Of a stretch of DNA of 64,000 nucleotides, positions 16,985-27,014 are shown piece by piece (position 1 is the stretch's first letter; each line of letters opens with the position of its first letter). Source of the stretch: Pseudomonas petrae. Its GTDB lineage: Bacteria > Pseudomonadota > Gammaproteobacteria > Pseudomonadales > Pseudomonadaceae. The notes below the pieces were generated by a model. The model worked only from the letters and a program-made list of their open reading frames with translations. It did not search any database and was not told the origin of the DNA. The stretch is taken from the NCBI RefSeq assembly GCF_021728295.1, contig NZ_JAKJXE010000002.1:310001-374000 (forward strand), read 5' to 3'. A program made the translations under genes and the position numbers.

Positions 16985-18340
16985 TCACTCCACCCAAACC
17001 TCCACCCGGCGGTTCTTGATCCGGCCTTCATCGCCATCATTGCCCGCCACGGGCATTTCGTCGCCGAACCCGCGCACCTCACGCAGCACCACCTGCTGTT
17101 TCAGCAGCTCCCGGCGCACCGCCATGGCTCGCAGTTTTGACAGCAATTGCGCCCGCGCCGGGTCGCTCTTGGCATCGCCAAACCCTACCAGCGTGACCTT
17201 CTGCTCAAGCTTGTCATGGGCTTTCAGGTACTCGACCACGCGCTTGAGATCGAGCATCGCCTTGGTGTCGAGGGTTGCACTGCCCTGGGCGAAACGGAAA
17301 TTAACCGACAGCCGCTCGGCCTCACGCGCCAGATCCTGATACGCCAGCGGCATCTGCGCCGTCGCCCGCACTTTCACTGCTTGAACCGTCTGCGCCACGA
17401 AACCGTTCTGCGCGACGATGGACTGGCCCTGTGGACTTTGGGCGAAACGCACAAGCGCCTTGGCCCAGCGCTGCCGGGATTCGGGCGGCAGGTAGAAATA
17501 CAGGCGGCGCGACAGCGGATAATCCTCGGTGGCAATCAGGCTGACCGTGGGCAGCATCGGTTTTGACTCGCCGTCGATGATCGCCACGGCCTTGGCCTGA
17601 CGGATGTAGGGCAGGCCGATGAAGCCAATGCCCTGACGGTCCTGGCTGACCTGATCGGACAATTCCTCGCTGGACTCGAACCGCCTGGCATCCTTCGACA
17701 ACGTCTTGCCGGACTTGGCCAGCACCAGCTCGTTGAAGGTGTCGAACGTGCCGGATTGCTGATCCCGCGCATATAAATGAATGGCTCCGGCAGCGCCGCC
17801 CAGTTGTTGCCAGTCGCGGACCTCTCCGGAAAAGATGTTCGCCAGTTGCGCCGTGCTCAGCTCCCGCAGCGGGTTGCCGGGGTGAAGAATTACCGCAACG
17901 CCGTCGATGGCGATCACCTGTTCGGCCTGATGACTGCGCAGGTCGCCCAAGGCCGCCAACTCGATGGCCTCGGTGTTTTTGATGGGTCGGGAGGAGGCCG
18001 CTACATCGGCCAAGCCGTCCTTCAACGCCACGAACCCCGTGCTCGATCCGTGGGCAGCGATGTCGATTCTGACGTTCTGGCCCGAGGGCAATTGGGCGGT
18101 AAGACGCAGCTCGTTGGCGTGCGCGCCGGGTTGTTCCTGAATCGACAATGCGCCTTGCTGCACCAGCAAGCCTTTGACCAGCGCTGGCCCCAGCTGCGCG
18201 CCAATCGTATTCGAGCCCTGGATGCGCAAGGCGGGCGAACCGTCAGTCGGCGCGGGCAGGGCAGCCGCGTTCGCTAGGCTTGCGACGGCGAGCAATGAAG
18301 AAAGCAGAAGGAAAACGCGAGTGCGCAGCATGTGCGGCAT
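16985..18340 (-). CDS. Periplasmic PstS-like substrate-binding domain fused to OmpA peptidoglycan-binding domain
   Basis: A 451-residue exported protein. It starts with a signal peptide (VFLLLSSLLAVASLANA). Residues ~35-320 resemble a phosphate-type (PstS) solute-binding domain: LRIQGSNTIGAQLGPALVKG, then DRQGIGFIGLPYIRQAKAVAI and a SLIATEDYPLSRRLYFYLP segment. Residues ~330-451 form an OmpA C-terminal domain (NFRFAQGSATLD, VTLVGFGDAKSD and a terminal NRRVEVWVE). The OmpA part should hold it to peptidoglycan, so it is unlikely to be a freely diffusing transporter receptor, and no ABC transporter genes adjoin it. Two starts are possible, ATG at 18338-18340 (used) or 18329-18331. Confidence 0.85.
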   Translation of the reverse strand: MPHMLRTRVFLLLSSLLAVASLANAAALPAPTDGSPALRIQGSNTIGAQLGPALVKGLLVQQGALSIQEQPGAHANELRLTAQLPSGQNVRIDIAAHGSSTGFVALKDGLADVAASSRPIKNTEAIELAALGDLRSHQAEQVIAIDGVAVILHPGNPLRELSTAQLANIFSGEVRDWQQLGGAAGAIHLYARDQQSGTFDTFNELVLAKSGKTLSKDARRFESSEELSDQVSQDRQGIGFIGLPYIRQAKAVAIIDGESKPMLPTVSLIATEDYPLSRRLYFYLPPESRQRWAKALVRFAQSPQGQSIVAQNGFVAQTVQAVKVRATAQMPLAYQDLAREAERLSVNFRFAQGSATLDTKAMLDLKRVVEYLKAHDKLEQKVTLVGFGDAKSDPARAQLLSKLRAMAVRRELLKQQVVLREVRGFGDEMPVAGNDGDEGRIKNRRVEVWVE

Positions 18341-18417
18341 CTTTGTATGACTTGAAGTTGCCGGAGAATAAGACAGCGGGATGACCGCCATATGACAGCT
18401 GGCCTGCCACGAACTTC

Positions 18418-18505
18418 GTAGGCGCCGGCTTGCTGGGGAACACGGTCATTCCGGTGTGGAGATGTCGAGTGACGGCAGGCGTTCGCCAGCAAGCCGGCTC
18501 CTACA
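18418..18505. repeat. REP pair of the GCCGGCTTGCTGG family
   Basis: GTAGGCGCCGGCTTGCTGGGGAA and the inverted TTCGCCAGCAAGCCGGCTCCTAC face each other across about 40 bp, forming a long imperfect hairpin between two leftward genes. This family differs from the TAAAGCCGG type seen at 6.1-6.5 kb. Confidence 0.82.
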
Positions 18506-18609
18506 GCATCGCGGCATTGACAGACCTGTGGGCCAGCCAACGCAACTGTCAGCGCCGTCGCTACCGACGGCCAACACCGCGAGTGGCTGTCCGGTCAGTC
18601 GCCAGCTTA

Positions 18610-19422
18610 TTACTCCAACTCAAGCCAGATCGGCGCGTGGTCAGACGGTTTGTCCATGGAGCGCAGGTGATAATCCACGCCCGCCGCCTTGATGCGCGGT
18701 TGCAGGCCGTGGGACGCGAGGATCAGGTCGATGCGCAGACCGCGCTTGGGCTCGTCTTCAAAGCCGCGACTGCGGTAGTCGAACCAGCTGAACTGATCGA
18801 CCACTTCCGGGTACAGATGGCGGAAACTGTCCACCAGACCCCAGCTCTTGAGCTTGCCGAGCCACTCGCGCTCTTCCGGAAGGAAGCTGCACTTACCGGT
18901 TTTCAGCCAGCGCTTGGCGTTGTCAGCGCCGATGCCGATGTCGCTGTCCTCAGGGGAAATGTTGACGTCGCCCATCACCACCAGCGGCTGGTCATTGCTG
19001 AACCTGGTTTCCAGCAGTTGCTGCAGATCCGCGTAGAAGCGCAGCTTTGCCGGGAACTTGGTTGGGTGATCACGGCTTTCGCCCTGTGGGAAATAGCCGT
19101 TCATGACCGTCACCGGATTACCGTTGCGATCGGCGAATGTGCCCCAGATGAAACGGCGCTGGGCGTCTTCATCGTCGTTGTCGAAACCCTTGTGAATCGA
19201 CAGCGGCGGCTGACGCGAGAGCAGGGCGACGCCGTAGTGACCTTTCTGGCCGTGGAAATGCACGTGGTAACCCAGCGCTTCGATATCGGCCTGGGGAAAT
19301 TGCTCGTCGGAGACCTTGGTTTCCTGCAAACCAATGACGTCGGGCTGATGCTTCTCGATCAACGCCGCCAGTTGATGCGGTCGGGCGCGAAGGCCGTTGA
19401 TATTGAAAGACACAATTTTCAT
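18610..19422 (-). CDS. xthA: Exodeoxyribonuclease III
   Basis: A 270-residue AP endonuclease/exonuclease of the XthA type used in base-excision repair. It shows [14 protein letters not shown] at the start, [14 protein letters not shown] with the metal-binding glutamate, the MNGYFPQGE stretch with the catalytic tyrosine region, [12 protein letters not shown] with the catalytic aspartate and asparagine, and the terminal [11 protein letters not shown] with the catalytic histidine. The length matches E. coli XthA. The ATG is at 19420-19422. It is divergent from the GNAT gene and tamAB, an arrangement I know from other pseudomonads. Confidence 0.95.
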   Translation of the reverse strand: MKIVSFNINGLRARPHQLAALIEKHQPDVIGLQETKVSDEQFPQADIEALGYHVHFHGQKGHYGVALLSRQPPLSIHKGFDNDDEDAQRRFIWGTFADRNGNPVTVMNGYFPQGESRDHPTKFPAKLRFYADLQQLLETRFSNDQPLVVMGDVNISPEDSDIGIGADNAKRWLKTGKCSFLPEEREWLGKLKSWGLVDSFRHLYPEVVDQFSWFDYRSRGFEDEPKRGLRIDLILASHGLQPRIKAAGVDYHLRSMDKPSDHAPIWLELE

Positions 19423-19643
19423 GGGCGGCGGTCCTGGCAAAAACAAACCGCGATGCTAGCCGACCTGCCAGGCGACGGCCAGCGCTCGGTTCGCTCGACT
19501 GGATCCCCAGCGAGACGTGTGCATTTCTGAACGACGGCCAAGTCCTGGGAACTGCGCTGGCGGGCGGCGACTCGAACCCTTGAAGACCACCACCCGAGCG
19601 CACCCGAGCGGCCGCAGCGGGGCTCATCAAAAGGACGAACACC

Positions 19644-20294
19644 ATGCCTGAACTGCCCAGCGAAACGGCGCAGATCCGTCAGCTCGACAGCGGCTACTCC
19701 CGCGAAACCCGCGCGCTGCTCTACCTCGCCTACCGTCAGGAGCCGAGCTTCGCCTACCTGTTCGAATCCGGTCGATCCGGGTATGAGCACCGGGTCAAGG
19801 CGACCATCCGTGCGCTGGTCAAGCAGCATTTCCTTCAGGAAATGCCGGCGTTGGGGCTGTTCGTCGCGGACCGTCTGGTCGGCGTTGCCCTGATTGCGCC
19901 TCCGCAGCGGCGACTGGGCATCACCGAAAGCTGGGCCTGGCGCATTCGCATGCTGATGAGCACCGGTCTGCGCTGCACCCAGCGCTATCTGGAGTATTAC
20001 GACGCCGTGCTGGCCTGCGTGCCCTCGGAAGCGGTTCATGTGCTGCCGTTGTTCGGTGTTCACCCTGACTTTCAGGGGCGGCACTATGGCGAGCAATTGC
20101 TCTTGGCATTGCATGACTGGTGCGCAGAGGACAAGAACTCCCAGGGCATCGTCCTCGACACGGGCAACGGCCACTATCTTGAGTTCTATCAACGACAGGG
20201 CTACGAGGAAATCGGCGAGGTGGAAGTAGGACCCGTCCGAGAACACATCTTTTTCCACCCAAACCCCCAGGTTTCATTGGGTTACGTGGCTTGA
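19644..20294 (+). CDS. GNAT-family N-acetyltransferase
   Basis: A 216-residue acetyltransferase. The acetyl-CoA-binding motif A is visible around residues 130-155 (LPLFGVHPDFQGRHYGEQLL), followed by a beta-strand and the GNGHYLEFYQRQGYEEIGEV motif B segment typical of GNAT enzymes. The ATG at 19644 is preceded by AAAGGACGAAC, a good ribosome binding site. The acetyl acceptor is unknown. It lies 66 bp upstream of tamA on the same strand and is conserved next to it in related genomes, as far as I recall, but a link to outer-membrane assembly is unproven. Confidence 0.87.
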   Translation: MPELPSETAQIRQLDSGYSRETRALLYLAYRQEPSFAYLFESGRSGYEHRVKATIRALVKQHFLQEMPALGLFVADRLVGVALIAPPQRRLGITESWAWRIRMLMSTGLRCTQRYLEYYDAVLACVPSEAVHVLPLFGVHPDFQGRHYGEQLLLALHDWCAEDKNSQGIVLDTGNGHYLEFYQRQGYEEIGEVEVGPVREHIFFHPNPQVSLGYVA

Positions 20295-20360
20295 GCCGCA
20301 CAAGCTCCTCAATTTCAGCGGGTTCCAGCAGCCCGCGTCGCTCGTGTAGCATTCGCGCCT

Positions 20361-22091
20361 ATGAAGTTTCCCCATCGATACACCAGTGGCTTTCTCCTGA
20401 TGTTGTCCAGTTGCGCGGCGTTTGCCGATGCGCAGCTGGGAGTCCGGATCAAGCCGTCCAATGCCGCGCTCAAATCCAACATCGAAGGGTATGTGGGCAG
20501 CGTCGGCGAGCGCGACGAGCCGGCGCTCGAACGCTTCAGCGTGGGGGCCGTCGAGCAGGCGCAAAAGGCCGCTCAGGCCCTTGGCTATTATCAGGCGCAG
20601 ATTGACAGCGAAGTCCGCCACGTCGACAACAACCTGCAACTGCTGCTGAACGTCCAGGCCGGCGAGCCCGTGCACCTGCGCAACGTGTCCATCCGCGTGA
20701 CCGGGCAGGCGACCCAGCTAAAAAGCTTTCGGGTGCCAAAAGGCGATGCCCTGAAGCCCGGCGCTGTGCTCAATCATGGCGTCTACGAGGACGCCAAGCA
20801 CTTGATCGAAACCCAGGCGGCGCGCTACGGCTTTTTCAATGGCCGGTTCGTGACCCAGCGCCTTTCCGTTGACCCGCGCGCCGGGGTCGCCGACATTGAG
20901 CTGGTCTACGACAGCGGGCCGCGTTTCTCCCTGGGCAAAGTGACGTTCAGCGGCGACGCGCCGTTCGATGAAGACCTGCTGCGGCGCATGGTCCCGTTCA
21001 AACAAGACACGCCCTACGACTCCGAACTGATCGCCGAGCTCAACCAGGCCATGCAGTCGAGCGGCTATTTCGAAGGCGTGCGGGTCAACGCATCGCCCAC
21101 CGACGCCCAGGCTCAGGTCATTCCGGTCGACGTGCAATTGCAGACCCGCAAGCCGCGGACCATGGGGCTGGGCGTCGGCTATTCGACTGACGTCGGCCCA
21201 CGGGTAAAAGCCAACTGGACGCGCCACTGGGTCAATCCACAGGGTCACAGTTATGGCGCAGAAGCGGAAATCTCCGCGCCTCGGCAGAACGTAGGCCTGT
21301 TCTACGACATCCCGCTGGACCCGCCCCTGACCGACAAACTGCGTTTCGCCGGCGGCTATCAATATGAAGAAATCGCCGACACCGACAGCCTCAGCAAACT
21401 GCTGACCGTCGGCCCCGAATGGCACAGCAAACTGCCCAGCGGCTGGGAGCGGGTGATCTCGCTGAAGTGGCAGCGCGAAGAATACCGGCTGGGCAACGAT
21501 GAAGGCCTCAGCACCTTGCTCATGCCCGGCGTCAGCTATTCGTACCTGCGCAGCGATAACCGCATCGACCCGCACAACGGCTACCGGCTGCAGTTCGACA
21601 CCCAGGTCGCCAAAGAGGGGCTGGGCTCGGACGCCAACCTTATCCACGGCACGGTCATGCTCAAGGGGCTGACCACTGTGGCGCAGAACCATCGCTTTCT
21701 CGGGCGGGTGCAGGTCGGCGGCAGCGCTACCAACGGCTATACATCGATTCCGCCGTCCCTGCGCTTTTTTGCCGGTGGCGACCAGAGTGTGCGCGGCTAT
21801 GACTATCAATCGCTGTCCCCGGAAAACTCCGACGGCGACAAGATCGGCGGCCGCTACATGATCGCCGGCAGCGCCGAGTACCAATACTCGATCGCCGAAA
21901 AATGGCGCGTGGCCGCGTTCGTCGATCAGGGCAACTCGTTCAATTCCCTGGACCTGCCGAGCCTCAAGACCGGCGTCGGCATCGGTGTGCGCTGGGTGTC
22001 TCCGGTCGGGCCGCTGCGCCTTGACCTCGCCCACGCATTGGATGAAGACGGCGGTATTCGTCTGCACTTCTCGATGGGACCTGAACTGTGA
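20361..22091 (+). CDS. tamA: Translocation and assembly module subunit TamA (Omp85 family)
   Basis: A 576-residue outer-membrane protein with a signal peptide (FLLMLSSCAAFADA), about three POTRA domains (residues ~25-260) and a C-terminal 16-strand Omp85 barrel. POTRA 3 contains GKVTFSGDAPFDEDLLRRM. The barrel contains the conserved RFFAGGDQSVRGYDYQSLSP lid-lock motif and ends PLRLDLAHALDEDGGIRLHF. TamA works with TamB in lipid transport and/or insertion of outer-membrane proteins such as autotransporters. The stop overlaps the tamB GTG start in a GTGA, so the two are translationally coupled. Confidence 0.95.
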   Translation: MKFPHRYTSGFLLMLSSCAAFADAQLGVRIKPSNAALKSNIEGYVGSVGERDEPALERFSVGAVEQAQKAAQALGYYQAQIDSEVRHVDNNLQLLLNVQAGEPVHLRNVSIRVTGQATQLKSFRVPKGDALKPGAVLNHGVYEDAKHLIETQAARYGFFNGRFVTQRLSVDPRAGVADIELVYDSGPRFSLGKVTFSGDAPFDEDLLRRMVPFKQDTPYDSELIAELNQAMQSSGYFEGVRVNASPTDAQAQVIPVDVQLQTRKPRTMGLGVGYSTDVGPRVKANWTRHWVNPQGHSYGAEAEISAPRQNVGLFYDIPLDPPLTDKLRFAGGYQYEEIADTDSLSKLLTVGPEWHSKLPSGWERVISLKWQREEYRLGNDEGLSTLLMPGVSYSYLRSDNRIDPHNGYRLQFDTQVAKEGLGSDANLIHGTVMLKGLTTVAQNHRFLGRVQVGGSATNGYTSIPPSLRFFAGGDQSVRGYDYQSLSPENSDGDKIGGRYMIAGSAEYQYSIAEKWRVAAFVDQGNSFNSLDLPSLKTGVGIGVRWVSPVGPLRLDLAHALDEDGGIRLHFSMGPEL

Positions 22092-25000
22092 CGAACAGGA
22101 ATTTGTTGAAACGCACGGCGGCAATAACGGCGATTACGCTGCTGTCGTCGGTCATCCTCGTGGTGCTGACATTGACGCTTATCCTCGGTACCCAAAGCGG
22201 CAGCCGCTGGGCCCTCGGTCTTGTGCCGGGCCTGTCGGTCGAAGGGTTTGCCGGTCGTCTGGGCGGGGCGTGGCAGGCGGATCACCTGGTCTGGCAGCAA
22301 GGCCAGAGCAAGGTCGAAGTGGATGCACCGGTATTTGACTGGTCCCCGGCGTGCCTTGCGCGCATGACGCTGTGCATCGACAACCTGCAGACGGCCGACA
22401 TCAGGCTGCAATTCCCGCCCTCCACCGATGAGGCCAGCGGCGGCCCGATCACGCTGCCGGATCTCAAGCTGCCGCTGGCCTTGCAGCTGGGTCGCGTGCA
22501 GATCGGCAGTCTGCACCTGGACGGCACCGAACAGGTTCGCGACGTGCAATTGGCGGCGCACTGGACCGCTGAAGGATTGAAGATTGATTCGCTGCACGCC
22601 GGTCGTGATGACATTGCGCTTGATCTGTCGGGCCTGCTCAAACCCGAGGGTGACTGGCCGCTGACCGCCGAAGGGGAGTTGAAGCTGCCGGACGTCAGTG
22701 GTCAGCCGTTGTCACTGGCGCTGAACATTCAAGGGGACCTGCTCAAGACGTTAACCCTCAACGCGCAGAGCAAGGGCTACATCGACGCCAGCCTCGTCGG
22801 GCAGTTGCAACCTCTGGTGGAGAACCTGCCGGCGGACATCGCCATCACCAGCGAAAACTTCAAGCCGAGCGCCGATCTGCCGGACACCTTGCAGCTCAAT
22901 CATCTGATGCTCAACGCGAGGGGCAATCTTGCCCAAGGCTACGCCGTCACCGGCAGCGCCAGCCTTCCCGCTGAAAAAGGCCCGGTGGCGCTGGCGTTAC
23001 AAGGACGGGTCGACGCCAGGGGCGCGGACATTGCGGCGCTTGACCTGACCGCCAGTGACAGCCAGCGCCTCAAGGCGAGCGGCAAACTGGACTGGCAACA
23101 GGGCCTGCGCGCCGACGCGAAGATTGACTGGCTCGATTTCCCCTGGCATCGCCTGTACCCGTTGATCGACGAGCCACAGGTCAGCGTGCATACGTTCACC
23201 GGGGACGTCTCGTACACCGACGGCAAGTACCTCGGTCATTTCGCCGGCGACTTCAAGGGGCCAGCCGGCCCGTTTACGCTTCAAAGCCCGTTCAGCGGCG
23301 ATCTGCAACAGATCTTTCTGCCCCAGCTCGAATTGACCGCCGGGCAGGGCAAGGCCAGTGGTCACCTGAACCTGCAATTTGCCGATGGCATCGCCTGGGA
23401 CACGGCACTGGATCTCAGCGCCATCGATCCCGCTTATTGGGTCGGCGAACTGCCGGGCTCACTGGCCGGTCCGCTGCGCAGCAAAGGCTCGATGCGTAAC
23501 GAGCAACTGGCGCTGAACGCCGATCTGGATCTGAAGGGGCGTCTGCGCGGCCAGCCTGCGGTGCTGCAGGCAAAGGCCGATGGCGCCGACGAAAAATGGA
23601 CGCTCAACGCGCTGGACATTCGCCTGGGCGACAACCGGATTCAGGGCACGGGCAGTCTTCAGCAGAAAATCGCCGGACAGCTGGACATCAACCTCGCGCG
23701 ACTGGGTCAACTGTGGCCCGGGCTGCAAGGGCAGATGAAAGGGCGCGTCGACCTCGCCGGCACGGTGCAGGCGCCCCAGGGGCAACTGGCCTTGCAAGGC
23801 ACCCAACTGGCCTTTCAGGCGAACACGCTGCAAACCCTCACGTTGGCGGCCAAACTCGACAACGCCCAGCGCGCGACCCTTGATCTGAAGACCACAGGTA
23901 TTCAAACCGGCGACACCGCGCTGGGCGCGCTGACTGTTAACGGCCAGGGCGATATCAAGCGACAGCAGGTGAAATTCGACCTACAGGGGCCGCTGCTCAA
24001 ACTGGCCCTCGCGCTGGACGGCAATCTGGACAAAAGCAACTGGCGCGGTCGTCTGGCCAGCGGCGACATCCAGAGCGGCGGCCAGGACTGGAAGCTGCAA
24101 CAGCCGGCCAAACTGGAGCGTCTGGCCGACGGCAACGTCAACTTCGGGGCCCATTGCTGGGTGTCAGGGCCCGCGAGTCTGTGCGGCGAAGATCAGCGTC
24201 TGATGCCGGAACCGCGCCTGCGCTATCACCTCAAGCGCTTCCCGCTGGAAAGCCTGGCGCAGTGGCTGCCCAAGGATTTCGCCTGGAAGGGTGCGTTGAA
24301 TGCTGACATTCAGCTGGACGTTCCCGCTGCCGGTCCCAATGGCCAGGTGGTCATCGACGCCAGCGGCGGGACGCTGCGGGTCAAGGACAAGAACCAGTGG
24401 CTGGACTTCCCCTACGACACACTGAAGCTGACCAGCAGCCTGACCCCGAAGAAGGTCGACACCAGCCTGAATTTTCGTGGCGGCAAGCTTGGCGAACTAC
24501 TGGCCCGATTGAGCATCGACCCGATCGCCAGGAACAAGCCCGTGACCGGCGACTTCACCCTCAGTGGTCTGGACGTGTCGGTCGCACGGCCCTTTGTGCC
24601 GATGGTGGAAAAGCTCAACGGCAGACTCAACGGCAGCGGGCGGATCTCCGGCAGCCTGCTGGCGCCGCAAGTCAACGGCAACGTGACGCTCAATGACGGC
24701 GAAGTGTCTGGTCCCGAGTTGCCGGTGAGTCTTGAAAAACTCAACGTGCAGGCCCTGATTGCCGGCGAGCGCGTTGATCTGACGGGCAGCTGGCGCAGCG
24801 GCCCGGCGGGTCAGGGCAGCATTGGCGGGCATGTGGCCTGGGCCGAGGTGCTGGATGTCGACGTTGCCCTGAAGGGCACGCACCTGCCGATCACCGTTGA
24901 GCCGTACGCCAAGCTGGAAGCGGCGCCGGACCTGAAGATCACTCTGCAGGGTGACAGGCTCGCGGTGTCGGGCAAAGTCCTGATTCCGAAGGGCGAGATC

Positions 25001-25780
25001 ACCGTGCGTCAGCTGCCGCCCTCGACCGTGAAAGTCTCCGATGACACGGTGATCGTCGGCCAGCAGACCAAACAGGGCAAAACCCCGCTGGCCATCGCCA
25101 TGGACGTGAACGTCGAAGTGGGCCAGGAAACTCTGAGTTTCAGTGGCTTCGGCTTGACCGCCAATCTCGTCGGTCACGTGCACATTGGCGACAACATGGA
25201 CACCCGCGGCGAATTAAACCTCAACGATGGCCGCTACCGCGCTTACGGCCAGCGCCTGACCATTCGCAAGGCTCGGCTGTTATTCGCAGGGCCGGTTGAC
25301 CAGCCGTATCTGGACATCGAAGCCATCCGCCAGACCGACGACGTGATTGCCGGCATTCGCCTGAGCGGCAGTGCCGAACAACCGACCACCACGGTGTTCT
25401 CCGAACCGGCCATGAGTCAGGAGCAAGCGTTGTCCTATCTGGTGCTGGGCCGTCCGCTGAGCACCAACGGTGAGGACAGCAACATGGTCGCCCAGGCGGC
25501 ACTGGCATTGGGCCTGGCGGGCGGTTCGTCGACGGCGGGCAAGCTGGCGTCCGGGCTGGGGATTCAGGATTTTGATCTGGACACATCAGGCAGCGGCGAC
25601 AAGACGGCGGTGGTCGCCAGCGGCAAGATCACCGACAAGCTGAGCCTGCGGTATGGCGTGGGGGTGTTCGAACCGGCCAATACCCTGACGTTGCGCTATC
25701 TGTTGAGCAAGAAGGTGTACCTGGAGGTCGCGGGCGGTGTGGCGAGTTCGCTGGACATCTTCTACAAGCGGGATTTTTGA
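22088..25780 (+). CDS. tamB: Translocation and assembly module subunit TamB (AsmA/DUF490 family)
   Basis: A 1230-residue protein with an N-terminal membrane anchor (ITLLSSVILVVLTLTLILG) and a long run of repeated beta-strands that should form the hydrophobic groove spanning the periplasm. The C-terminal DUF490 domain contains RYRAYGQRLTIRKARLLFAG, QPYLDIEAIRQTDDVIAGI and the QALSYLVLGRPL stretch, ending in a beta-signal-like YKRDF. It starts with GTG overlapping the tamA stop. TamB-type proteins carry phospholipids to the outer membrane and support TamA. Length is close to E. coli TamB. Confidence 0.94.
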   Translation: MTNRNLLKRTAAITAITLLSSVILVVLTLTLILGTQSGSRWALGLVPGLSVEGFAGRLGGAWQADHLVWQQGQSKVEVDAPVFDWSPACLARMTLCIDNLQTADIRLQFPPSTDEASGGPITLPDLKLPLALQLGRVQIGSLHLDGTEQVRDVQLAAHWTAEGLKIDSLHAGRDDIALDLSGLLKPEGDWPLTAEGELKLPDVSGQPLSLALNIQGDLLKTLTLNAQSKGYIDASLVGQLQPLVENLPADIAITSENFKPSADLPDTLQLNHLMLNARGNLAQGYAVTGSASLPAEKGPVALALQGRVDARGADIAALDLTASDSQRLKASGKLDWQQGLRADAKIDWLDFPWHRLYPLIDEPQVSVHTFTGDVSYTDGKYLGHFAGDFKGPAGPFTLQSPFSGDLQQIFLPQLELTAGQGKASGHLNLQFADGIAWDTALDLSAIDPAYWVGELPGSLAGPLRSKGSMRNEQLALNADLDLKGRLRGQPAVLQAKADGADEKWTLNALDIRLGDNRIQGTGSLQQKIAGQLDINLARLGQLWPGLQGQMKGRVDLAGTVQAPQGQLALQGTQLAFQANTLQTLTLAAKLDNAQRATLDLKTTGIQTGDTALGALTVNGQGDIKRQQVKFDLQGPLLKLALALDGNLDKSNWRGRLASGDIQSGGQDWKLQQPAKLERLADGNVNFGAHCWVSGPASLCGEDQRLMPEPRLRYHLKRFPLESLAQWLPKDFAWKGALNADIQLDVPAAGPNGQVVIDASGGTLRVKDKNQWLDFPYDTLKLTSSLTPKKVDTSLNFRGGKLGELLARLSIDPIARNKPVTGDFTLSGLDVSVARPFVPMVEKLNGRLNGSGRISGSLLAPQVNGNVTLNDGEVSGPELPVSLEKLNVQALIAGERVDLTGSWRSGPAGQGSIGGHVAWAEVLDVDVALKGTHLPITVEPYAKLEAAPDLKITLQGDRLAVSGKVLIPKGEITVRQLPPSTVKVSDDTVIVGQQTKQGKTPLAIAMDVNVEVGQETLSFSGFGLTANLVGHVHIGDNMDTRGELNLNDGRYRAYGQRLTIRKARLLFAGPVDQPYLDIEAIRQTDDVIAGIRLSGSAEQPTTTVFSEPAMSQEQALSYLVLGRPLSTNGEDSNMVAQAALALGLAGGSSTAGKLASGLGIQDFDLDTSGSGDKTAVVASGKITDKLSLRYGVGVFEPANTLTLRYLLSKKVYLEVAGGVASSLDIFYKRDF

Positions 25781-25805
25781 CCAGACGAGGCCGATGGGGA
25801 GGGAA

Positions 25806-25845
25806 CCGGCTTGCTGGCGGCGGAATGTAGGCGCCAGCAGGCCGG
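25806..25845. repeat. Short inverted repeat of REP type after tamB
   Basis: CCGGCTTGCTGGCG (25806-25819) is mirrored by CGCCAGCAGGCCGG (25832-25845) between the convergent tamB and aldo/keto reductase genes. It may end transcription from either side, although the following T-run is short. Confidence 0.7.
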
Positions 25846-25892
25846 GTTTCACGGGTCACGCAGAGGTTAACGCGGCTACCGACTAACCAGCC

Positions 25893-26888
25893 TCACCCGT
25901 TGACCAGCTTCATCGCCGCATCGGGATAACGGCCGCCTGCGACGGCGTTAACAGGGAACAGGTCTTTGAGCGCCTGCAACTCCGCTGCGTCGAGGGTTAC
26001 GTCCAGTGCAGCGACGTTCTCTTCGAGGTATTTACGTTGCTTGGTCCCAGGAATCGGGATGACATCATTGCCCTGAGCGAGCACCCACGCCAACGCCAGC
26101 TGGCCGGCGGTGATGCCTTTTTCTGCCGCCAGTTGCTCGACCTTCTGCACCAGCAGCAGGTTTTTGGCGAAGTTCTCGCCCTGAAACCTCGGGCTGCTGC
26201 GGCGATAATCATCGGCAGCGAAGTCGTCCGGGCTTTTCAGTGCGCCGGTCAGAAAGCCTCGTCCCAACGGGCTGTACGGGACAAACGCGATGCCCAGACG
26301 GCGGCAGGTTTCGAGCACGCCGTTTTCTTCCGGATCGCGGCTCCACAGGGAGTATTCGGTCTGCAAGGCGGCAATGGGGTGAACCTTGTGTGCGCGTTCG
26401 AGGGTGCTTGCCGACGCTTCGCTCAAGCCGAGAAAGCGTACCTTGCCCGCCTTGACCAGCTCGGCCATTGCGCCAACGGATTCTTCGATCGCCACCCCCG
26501 GATCGATGCGGTGCTGGTAGTAAAGATCCAGGGTGTCGATTTTCAGCCGCTGCAACGTGCCATCGATCGCGGCGCGGATGTATTCGGGACTGCCATTGAC
26601 CCCGCGCGCGCCGGCGTCGCCCGGCGTACGCACGATGCCGAACTTGCTGGCGATGAACGCCTGCTCACGCTTGCCGGCCAGGGCCTTGCCCAAGAGTTCT
26701 TCGTTGGTATGCGGGCCGTACATGTCAGCGGTGTCGAGCAGGGTAACGCCCAGTTCCAGCGCCCGGTGAAGGGTGGCGATGGCTTCTTCTGCATTGCCGT
26801 CCGTTGTATAGAAATCGGTCATGCCCATGCAGCCCAGGCCGAGGGCCGAGACCTGCGGTCCGTTTTTGCCAAGTTGACGCGTTTGCAT
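25893..26888 (-). CDS. Aldo/keto reductase
   Basis: A 331-residue NADPH-dependent aldo/keto reductase with the (beta/alpha)8 family motifs: [12 protein letters not shown], the catalytic-site stretch [21 protein letters not shown] (Asp and Tyr), the catalytic lysine in IASKFGIV, the [14 protein letters not shown] segment with the catalytic histidine, and the cofactor-binding [19 protein letters not shown]. It is close to the YhdN/AKR11-13 type of general oxidoreductases, whose natural substrates are poorly known. The ATG at 26886-26888 is used. It is divergent from a LysR gene that probably controls it. Confidence 0.93.
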   Translation of the reverse strand: MQTRQLGKNGPQVSALGLGCMGMTDFYTTDGNAEEAIATLHRALELGVTLLDTADMYGPHTNEELLGKALAGKREQAFIASKFGIVRTPGDAGARGVNGSPEYIRAAIDGTLQRLKIDTLDLYYQHRIDPGVAIEESVGAMAELVKAGKVRFLGLSEASASTLERAHKVHPIAALQTEYSLWSRDPEENGVLETCRRLGIAFVPYSPLGRGFLTGALKSPDDFAADDYRRSSPRFQGENFAKNLLLVQKVEQLAAEKGITAGQLALAWVLAQGNDVIPIPGTKQRKYLEENVAALDVTLDAAELQALKDLFPVNAVAGGRYPDAAMKLVNG

Positions 26889-26970
26889 GATGGATGCCTT
26901 GGTAATCAAGAGAACCACCATTCTTGCGCCTCGACAGCGGCGGGATAAACCGGCTAAAAGTGCTTTCACT

Positions 26971-26990
26971 ATTGGTTATTTCTAAACAAT
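26971..26990. promoter_or_regulatory. Candidate LysR operator between the aldo/keto reductase and LysR genes
   Basis: ATTGGTTATTTCTAAACAAT is an imperfect palindrome: the outer eight positions match in seven, with the ATTG/CAAT ends perfect. It lies 25 bp before the LysR start and 83 bp before the divergent gene, the normal place for an autoregulated LysR site. Confidence 0.55.
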
Positions 26991-27014
26991 CTGTTAGCGG
27001 ACCCGGGACGAGCC

